From Gnetum montanum (Eukaryota; Streptophyta; Gnetopsida; Gnetales; Gnetaceae), in assembly GCA_015680685.1 (NCBI GenBank), contig MNCI01033474.1, forward strand, positions 2,168,383 through 2,232,382: a DNA stretch of 64,000 nucleotides. Direction: 5' to 3'. A program made the position numbers and the translations under genes. The notes under the pieces are model-generated. The model had not been told where the DNA came from. It made no database searches and worked only from the letters and a program-made list of their open reading frames with translations. Positions 56,788 through 64,000 of the stretch are shown piece by piece (position 1 is the first letter of the stretch; each line of letters begins with the position of its first letter).

Positions 56788-56934
56788 CTTTTCTTTTGTT
56801 GGTGTCATCTTGGAAAAGTTAGAGAAAGCACCTCCTTGAGTGACAGTGGATGTAAGGAAACAATAGGAATGAATCCACTCTATGAGGACGTGATTGGCTT
56901 GGTTCCACAAAACACAAGCATTTTTAATATGTAG
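56788..56934 (+). pseudogene. Exon-like relic (copy 2), frame open
   Basis: After TTCTTTTTCTTGTGCAG (56771-56787) the frame is open for 48 codons and ends at TAG 56932-56934: LFFCWCHLGKVREST, then MNPLYEDVIGLVPQNTS and IFNM-stop. It is homologous to 1392-1677. Could be the terminal exon of an older gene that was part of the duplication. Product not recognised. Confidence 0.42.
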
Positions 56935-57761
56935 ATGTCTCTGAAAATTTTCTCAAATTTCTTGAATAACATTTTTGCTGCATGACAGTTATATAAATCA
57001 GAAATCCTAACATTTTTGCTGCATGACAGTTATATAAATCAGAAATCCTAACCATTGCACGTGCTCTTAACGAGATCAACTTCATTTTAATAATCAATTT
57101 AAGAGTTTAACCTGGTCGAATTTTGTTTGCCTGTGGAAGATAAATTCAAGCTATATATTTAAAGCAAAAGCAGATTCTGAGATTTTAAAGGGCCAAACAG
57201 ACTTCTAGATTTCTGTGCTCTGATTGTGTCTTCATAGAAAATAGCAAAATGCGTATGCTTGGCTTTCAAGCTTAGCATAACATTTACAACGCACTGTTGC
57301 CAAAGGCAGATTCGCTACGGTGAAAAGGAAAAAATATGCGGGACATCCTATTTTCGAAAGCCATATCAGCTACAGTGAAAGTGAAAAGTACGTGTTTCAA
57401 TCGCTTTCCTGTTTATCCTGGTCACGAAACATTCTGCAAATCACAGTTGCTTCTTTAGAGCACTGCGAAAATGTGCAAATCACAGTTGCTTCTTTAGAGC
57501 ACTGCGAAAATGTGCATGCTTGGCTTTGAAGGTTAGCATAGCATCTGTAACCTTTTATTTTCCAAAGAGGATAAAGTACGACACATACCATTTTCCAAAG
57601 CCATGTTTGTTACAGTGAAAGCAAAAAAATATGTGTTTCAATTCCTTTCCCCTCTGTGTAGACCATGAAGCATTCTGTTATCTGTTTTCTCCTTTAAGAC
57701 AGTTTAATTTTCAGTTTCTGAAGAGCAAGGAAGGGTGTAGTGTGTAAGCAAATTGATCAAC

Positions 57762-57856
57762 ATGTGGTGGGCAGACTTGGTAGATTTGGAGAGGCACCTG
57801 CCTCAGGTGTTTCTTATGCGGTAGCCAGACTTAACAAGCCCGTCTTCATAGAGTAG
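57762..57856 (+). pseudogene. Internally deleted copy of the 348-codon gene
   Basis: The first 16-17 codons (MWWADLVDLERHLPQVF) are joined directly to the last ~13 codons. The missing part corresponds to 952 bp of copy 1, between GGTGTTT (4211-4217) and GGTGCTT (5163-5169), so it looks like a deletion between imperfect 7-base repeats. Since 952 is not a multiple of three, the frame shifts and stops at TAG 57822-57824 after 20 codons. The old 3' end survives out of frame with its stop at 57854-57856, and the 3' flank follows normally. Confidence 0.92.
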
Positions 57857-58574
57857 AGCAGAGAGAAGCAGCGTTTTATTGTTTTGGGTTCTGATTTTGA
57901 TTATGTAACACTAACTTATTTCATAGCCTGGCTACAAAATATGAATATCCATCCTATTGTATTATCCCCTTTGAAAACTGCAAACACTACATCACTTTAG
58001 ACTTGTGAGCATGAACTTATGAAGATATATGGCCATTATTATTAATCTTGAACGTTGAAACTCAAAACCGTTACCAGTTGTGAGGCAGACTTCTTGGCAG
58101 TACATAAATATGTTGGTTGTAAAGCTTTCATAACTAAATATTCATTGAATTTTCTCATGAACTTTTTAGCCCAAATGGCATAGGCATTGTAGAAATACAT
58201 AAATACTTTCATTATAAAGCTCTCATATATAAATACTCTGAATTTTCGGATAAACTTTGTAAGGAAGTTGCTGAAATTGCGGCCAAGTAGGTCAGTAGAT
58301 TGACAAAGTTCCATAATCAAACTATAGTCCAATGCCATAACCTTGTTAATAGAGATGTTCATAAACTTGCTTCACGCTTAAAGTTGCTTAATAGATGGTT
58401 TAAATGTTAATACTATCATTAAAATATTAGCAATTATTAAAACTCTTGAAAATGACTTAAAAAATATTTAAAAGATCTTTTGGAAAATATCCAAGAAAAG
58501 ATGGAGAAGCCCTAACGTATCATCAATAGATTTGGAAATACGTTACTTATGAAAAGAGCCACATGTATTTATTG

Positions 58575-58718
58575 TAGGGGTGTTGGAACTCGAAATAATT
58601 GAAACATAGGTACACCCCAAGATTTATAGAAGTTTATAACTTAGTATAACCTAGTAGAATCAAACCTATGACTTGTGGTTACCGGGGCCAAGACCCTTAT
58701 CACTGGGTTAACACATGA
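58575..58718 (-). mobile_element. tRNA-derived SINE inside duplication copy 2
   Basis: 144 bp, flanked by perfect ATTTATTG (58567-58574 and 58719-58726). Sense A box TTAACCCAGTGATAAGGG, B box ATAGGTTTGATTC, body TAAATCTTGGGGTGTACC and end CGAGTTCCAACACCCC. Copy 1 has the empty site at 39373-39380. Confidence 0.88.
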
Positions 58719-58939
58719 ATTTATTGTGATGAAGATTAATGGAATTGTATTGGCTAATCATTTGCTAACGTTTGAAAAGGATGTGGGACTCACTTTCCTT
58801 TCATCAAAAGGACTTTTGATTTTTGGTTAATTTTCTTCTAATTATTTATACTTTGTTGTCATCTAGGTTCCCTAATTTTATAAAAAGGTATTTCTTTCTC
58901 AAATTCTAAGACCTTGGTTTGAACTTGGGTGTGGCAGCT

Positions 58940-60130
58940 TGATGAACCGTGATATCATACTATATGGAAAATAGTACTCTTTGTTTTTTTTACCAACTTT
59001 AATTTTTGCTTCTAGCCACTTGCTCCATTTTCCAGTGATAACCACTTTTCCAGTTGCATCATGTATCCTCATCATTCTACTAAGCATAAGATAGAAGGAT
59101 GCATATCTATATCAAGAGAATACATTTTACTTATAAGCAACATTTAACTATCATCATAAAAATATTAAAATAAAAAAGAAAATAGATTTTTTATTTTCAT
59201 ACCTAGTTTGTATAAGCTTTAAGAAAGCCTTTTTGCCATACTTCTAAAATAAAGCATTACCATAATGATGATAGACAATGAACATTTGAATAACACAAGC
59301 ATCATCAATCAAATCTTTTATCCAATCAATTTTGTTGATGGCACGAAGAGCATTGTTCAATAAATGAAAACAAGATAGAGTCTAAAAAATATTTGCACAT
59401 GTTGTCTCAATAATTTAACATTCATTTTTACAAACAATTGCCTCGTCAATAATTAATCTATACTACATTTTTTTGCTTACTTGAACTATAGCCTAATCTT
59501 CTAATTGTTTTGATTGAAATAAAGAATCTTTAATATGACCTAAATAATCAACACCTTTAAGGAAATAAGGTTCTTTTAGGATATAAATAATAATATTGAT
59601 AAATGGTCTTAGAAAAATATTCATCCATCTATCCAATATGATAGAACAATCATTTTCTACCCAAAATTGCATTAGTTCTACAAATTGGATATCTCTTTGA
59701 TTACATTATGTCTCTAATAATTTTATATGCATCCTATGTTTAGGAGGAACATATGATTTTCCTAGGCATTAAAAAAATATAAAACTATACTAGTAAATAT
59801 TCAATATTAACAAATATAGTAATTAACCAATAATTATTAATAAATAATTAAATAAAGATACCTACATTAAATTTCTTCTTTAAAAGTTGATGAATAAAGA
59901 AGATTAAAAGAGAAACCATTTATAGAAAAAATTCTTGATAAAGCTTCATCTACTATTGTGTTTTTTTTTAATATTCATTAATTCTTCAATGCTAGACTAT
60001 TTAATTTTCAAGAGCACATAAATTTATTGTTTATTCATGTTTTCATTTCCATATTGAATATATGGATATAATTCTTTAGCAATTTTTGTGTTTGGAAAAT
60101 TACACTATTTTATCCCTATTCTTTTATTTT
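58940..60130 (-). pseudogene. hAT transposase relic, minus strand
   Basis: Minus-strand words in family order: SYVPPKHRMHIKLL and CSIILDRWMN (near 59630-59660; the DUF659-type CSI..D.W region), then FLKGVDYLGHIKDSLF, then the degraded TPC-like stretch near 59380, LNNAL-type text near 59345-59360 and, at 58899-59087, RMMRIHDATGKVV with KWSKWLEAKIKV. The BED-finger side lies near 60090-60190 (inverted TGTAATTTTC). Many stops; terminal inverted repeats were not located. Confidence 0.7.
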
Positions 60131-60732
60131 TCGGGAGTTTGAAAAAAGTTGTTATGAATATGATATGCACTTACTGATATTCATAGTCCATAATCTCTAC
60201 ACGGACCCATCTTGCAATTAAAATTTAAATACAAGGAAAGATTAGCATTAACACTTTTAAATATATTCATAGTCCATAATATCTACATGAATCCATCTTT
60301 CTTAAACTATTCTTGTCTCGTATAATATATGTCAATTTTAATTTTGATTATAGGGTGGCCATACAATGTTTAAGCTTTCTTAAACTAGTCATCTTTTATA
60401 TGGAAGTTTTAAGCTTTTGATTTAAAAAATAAAATATCAAAACTAGAAAAGCATTTTAAAACTCTTATCTTAAGATGAAGATGAAAATAAAAACATTTAA
60501 AAATAAAGATCATAAGTTTTAATTATTAAAATTTTTTAGTGAACATTAAGTTTAGTGTTCTAAATTTTCTACTTGTAATTAGTATATGACATTTAGATTT
60601 CATCAAATTAGAGAATTGAAATTACAATGTTGAAAATCAAAGTTGTGAAGTTAGAGATTTGATGTTGTCAAGTTGAGAATTGGAGCTACAAAGTTCATAG
60701 AGTTCATATTCTTTTAATTTGTACTACATTTT

Positions 60733-61943
60733 CTTAAAGGAAGTTTCTAATCTGAACGACATTTTTTTGTTTACTTGAACTATTTTGAAATTTGTTTACC
60801 ATTAGGAACCTTTTACCATGGTCACGCACATGACATTAAGGCTCTTTATTAGTTTATGATTTAATTTTAAAAATACAATGAGCTTTGAACATTACAGTAT
60901 TGAAAAACATTTAAATGATGAAGACTTCAATGATCCAAACAATGAAGATGAAGAAGAACTAGCAAGAAAATCTCATTCTATTGAATCTAAATGAGATGAA
61001 AACCTTAATTGATAGCACTTCAACTATAGTAAATTGTAATTCTGAAATTTTAAGACTACATGCTAAAGGAAACTTTAGTTCTAAATTTGCTTATGATCAA
61101 TTTGTTAGTGTTCTAGAGGATCTAGTTAGCAAAGAAGTTGGCACTAAAAGTATAAATGTTATTTTAATGAATGCATTATATTAGGAAGTGTACATCATAT
61201 TTATAATCACTTTTTTCAACATCTTGAAAATAAAAGAGGAACAAGGGTAAAATAGTGTAATTTTCAATATACAAAATTGCAAACAAATTATATGCATATA
61301 TATTCAACAAGGAAATGTAAAACATGANCTTAAAGGAAGTTTCTAATCTGAACGACATTTTTTTGTTTACTTGAACTATTTTGAAATTTGTTTACCATTA
61401 GGAACCTTTTACCATGGTCACGCACATGACATTAAGGCTCTTTATTAGTTTATGATTTAATTTTAAAAATACAATGAGCTTTGAACATTACAGTATTGAA
61501 AAACATTTAAATGATGAAGACTTCAATGATCCAAACAATGAAGATGAAGAAGAACTAGCAAGAAAATCTCATTCTATTGAATCTAAATGAGATGAAAACC
61601 TTAATGATGGAATTGAAAGATCTAGTGATAGCACTTCAACTATAGTAAATTGTAATTCTAAAATTTTAAGACTACATGCTAAAGGAAACTTTAGTTCTAA
61701 ATTTGCTTATGATCAATTTGTTAGTGTTCTAGAGGATCTAGTTAGCAAAGAAGTTGGCACTAAAAGTATAAATGTTATTTTAATGAATGCATTATATTAG
61801 GAAGTGTACATCATATTTATAATCACTTTTTTCAACATCTTGAAAATAAAAGAGGAACAAGGGTAAAATAGTGTAATTTTCAATATACAAAATTGCAAAC
61901 AAATTATATGCATATATATTCAACAAGGAAATGTAAAACATGA
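60733..61943 (+). repeat. Direct duplication of about 0.6 kb joined at a single N
   Basis: Copy 1 is 60733-61327 and copy 2 is 61329-61943, separated by the undetermined base 61328. Both start CTTAAAGGAAGTTTC and end AAACATGA. They are almost identical except for a 20-base difference (copy 2 has GATGGAATTGAAAGATCTAG where copy 1 lacks it) and a few substitutions. Each contains an acidic frame with stops (MSFEHYSIEKHLN and DEDFNDPNNEDEEELA). Confidence 0.92.
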
Positions 61944-63480
61944 ACAAGTAACAAATTTACCTACCCTCGAGGAAATGAGAATATTTAGTTCTATTAAACA
62001 AAGTGATCAACTTAGTATTGGTACTAGTAACAAGAAATGTAAGAAAATAATTAAACATAGCATTAAAGAATCAATGAATATTTAAAGAAAAGCAATAGCA
62101 ATGAAGCTTTATTAAGAATGTTTTATGCAAATAGACTACCTTTTAGACTTCTTTATTTACCAAATTTTTAAAAAGCAATACAATGTATTTCTAACACAAG
62201 TACTTTTATTCAGTTATTTAATAATAATAATTTGTTAGTACTAAATATTTACTAACTTCATTTTATATCTTTCAAAGTACAAGAGAATCATATGTTCCTC
62301 TTTCTAAACATAGAATGCATGTAGAACTATTAAATAAGCAATATAATCAAAGAGATATCTAATTTGCAAAACTAAAATAGTTTTGAGGAAGAAATGGTTA
62401 TTTCTCAAAGACCACTCCACTTATCTATATCATTATTTATAGCTTAAAACAATTTTATTTCGTCAAAGTTGATTTTTTGGTTTCATTAAAGATTCTTTAG
62501 TTCAATCAAAACAATTGAAAGATGTTATAGTTCAAGTAGCAAAAACAATGTAATACAAATTATCACTGATGTGGTACCTACATGTAAAAAGACAAGTGAA
62601 ATTATTGAGCTAATACATAAAAATATTTTTTGAACTCCATGTTGTGTTCATTCATTGAATAATGCTCTTACTAACATCAACAAAATTGATAGGATATAAG
62701 ATTTGATTAATTATGCTCATGCTATTCAAATGCTCATCATTAGTCACCATTATTCTAATGCTTTATTTAAAAAGTATTACAAAAAGGCTTTCTTAAAGCC
62801 TACAAGAACTAATTATGAAGATAAAAAAATCTCTTTCATTTTTTATTTTAACATTTTTATCATGATAAGTAAATGTTGCTCATAAGTAAAATGTGTTTTC
62901 TTGATATAGATATGCATCTAGTAGAATGTTAAAGATTCATTATACACTTGGAACAGTGTTTGTTGCTATAAAATGGAGAGTGGCTAGCAAAAACAAAAAA
63001 GGACAAAAAAAAGTAGCCAGCAAAACCTAAAGTCAGAAAAAAACGAGCACTATTTTAGATATAGCATGGTGGACAAATGTCAGGTATATTATGATTTATG
63101 AAATACTTATGATTATATCTCATAAATCTACTTTACACTGTTTGAGTTATTAATTTTTTTAATACTTATTTCTTTTTTTACAAGGGGAGAGTGGTGAACA
63201 TACTTAAATCAATTATAGATTTTATTAGATATGCTAACATAGATACTTCTTCATAAGAAAAAATTATGAAACATATGATAGCATGCTAGAAAACATAAGA
63301 GATAATTTTATTAAAGAAGATGCTAATTCTAATTTCTATCATGATATTTTAAAGCCAATTATAATTAAAAAATGGATACTATTAATACTCATTTACATAA
63401 AGTTGCATATACTTTAGGCATTAAAATAGAAAGCCTTATCTTGCTTATGTTCATAGAGTGTGGCCAACAAAACCTAAAGT
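61170..63480 (+). pseudogene. hAT transposase relic, plus strand
   Basis: Plus-strand counterpart of 58940-60130, inverted relative to it. BED-finger-like TRVKxCNFQYTKLQ near 61230-61280 (again in the duplicated copy), LRMFYANRLPFRLLYLPNF near 62119-62170, SYVPLSKHRMHVELL near 62290-62335, then VVPTCKKTSEIIELI and the well kept TPCCVHSLNNALTNINKI (62632-62685; compare TPCAAHC in the family), then INYAHAIQMLIISHHYSNAL. Stops and frameshifts throughout. Interrupted or bordered by an LTR at 63525. Confidence 0.78.
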
Positions 63481-63524
63481 TGGAGAACAAACAAGGAGTA
63501 CTATTTTAGATATAGCATGGTGGA

Positions 63525-64000
63525 TGATGAGAGCGATTACTCTAGCAGTTACTCTAATTATTAGAGTGGTTACTCTAGCAGTTATTCTAATTATTAGAGT
63601 GGTTACTCTAGCGGTTACTTTAGCAATTATTCTAATTATTAGAGGGTTACTCTAATTATTAGAGTAGTTGCTCCCAAGTTTATAAATACAGTGCCCAGGC
63701 ACACAATTGGGAAGAAGTCTTTTAGCAATAAAGTAGCAAAACTATTGTAGTCTATTTGAAAGTTAGAGTATTTTCCAAGTGCCCGCAGCAGGAGGTCTAA
63801 GTGTGGACGGATCTTTATTCGAGCATTGTGTACCTAAGCACACCTTGTGTACGGAAATAAAGACGAGCTCTTCGATTCATCCTTGTAGCACTTGAGATTT
63901 GTTTTCTTATGCATTTATTTTATTTTATTTTATTTTATGCACTTTACATTTCTGTTATTAGCATAGCAATTCATTTTGATCAATTAAGCAAATCATTAAA
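63525..64000 (+). mobile_element. 5' LTR of another element, truncated by the window end
   Basis: Starts TGATGAGAGCG like the other LTRs. U3 carries about four repeats of the palindromic word ACTCTAATTATTAGAGT interspersed with GGTTACTCTAGC (63537-63670), followed by TTTATAAATACAG (63679-63691, TATA box) and an R-U5 related to the A/D families (GGATCTTTATTCGAGC at 63809-63824). The end of the LTR is outside the window. Confidence 0.82.

Larger units (their letters stand above)
56761..58935 (+). repeat. Segmental duplication, copy 2, with truncated gene and empty site of element D
   Basis: Collinear with 1345-5985 plus 39328-39590. It lacks the 1265-bp segment of copy 1 and most of the gene, and has its own small tandem duplications: about 45 bp around AACATTTTTGCTGCATGACA (56966 and 57009) and 39 bp around CAAATCACAGTTGCTTC (57437 and 57476). 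At 58515-58530 it reads CGTATCATCAATAG with one ATCAT, the unoccupied form of the D target. Confidence 0.88.

Overview
The window is nuclear DNA of a seed plant with a large, repeat-rich genome. A gymnosperm is my best guess, because gene density is very low, retrotransposons are stacked inside one another, old LTR pairs are well diverged, and the base composition is AT-rich. The organism is an inference; no taxon-specific marker was recognised. I see one clearly intact host gene (4167-5213, 348 codons, unrecognised product).

Layout. 1-1344 is unassigned flank. About 1345-5985 plus 39328-39590 is copy 1 of a segmental duplication carrying the intact gene. About 56760-58935 is copy 2, in which the gene has lost 952 bp and is dead. 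Copy 1 was split by element D (5986-39322, minus strand, TSD ATCAT); copy 2 still shows the empty target site. D is a 9.2-kb non-autonomous LTR element encoding gag plus a ~925-codon second ORF (ORF2) and no pol. D was hit by element A (13478-22737, plus strand, decayed Ty3/gypsy gag-PR-RT-RH-INT) and by element E (23439-38310, plus strand, same family as D, with a 5' LTR amplified to three tandem units). E was hit by element C (31733-36040), a gag-only remnant bounded by two inverted U5 ends and holding a ~1.36-kb LTR palindrome. Removing each insertion together with one 5-bp target copy restores the expected spacing of the interrupted sequence, so the nesting order is firm.

41576-53597 is element G, a second LTR family with a tRNA-Met-type primer site. 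Its interior holds no recognisable gag or pol. It holds minisatellites, a 5S rRNA-like relic and a decayed CCR4-type deadenylase (EEP nuclease) copy. Element F (42160-48738, minus strand, D/E family, TSD TAGAC) sits inside G's primer-binding site. 53600-56460 is a graveyard of tRNA-derived SINEs and LINE fragments. 58940-63520 holds two oppositely oriented hAT transposase relics and a direct duplication joined by a single N, probably an assembly artefact. At 63525 the 5' LTR of another element begins and runs off the window.

How the parts relate. A (gag-pol) and D/E/F (gag-ORF2) share LTR termini (TGATGAG...CTCATCA), a tRNA-Asp primer site, a related gag and a non-coding module. The simplest reading is that D/E/F are pol-less derivatives that keep ORF2 in the env-like position. 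ORF2 is preceded by a conserved 3' splice site, a guanine-rich polypurine tract and an internal promoter-like block that repeats the palindromes found before the TATA box of the LTRs.
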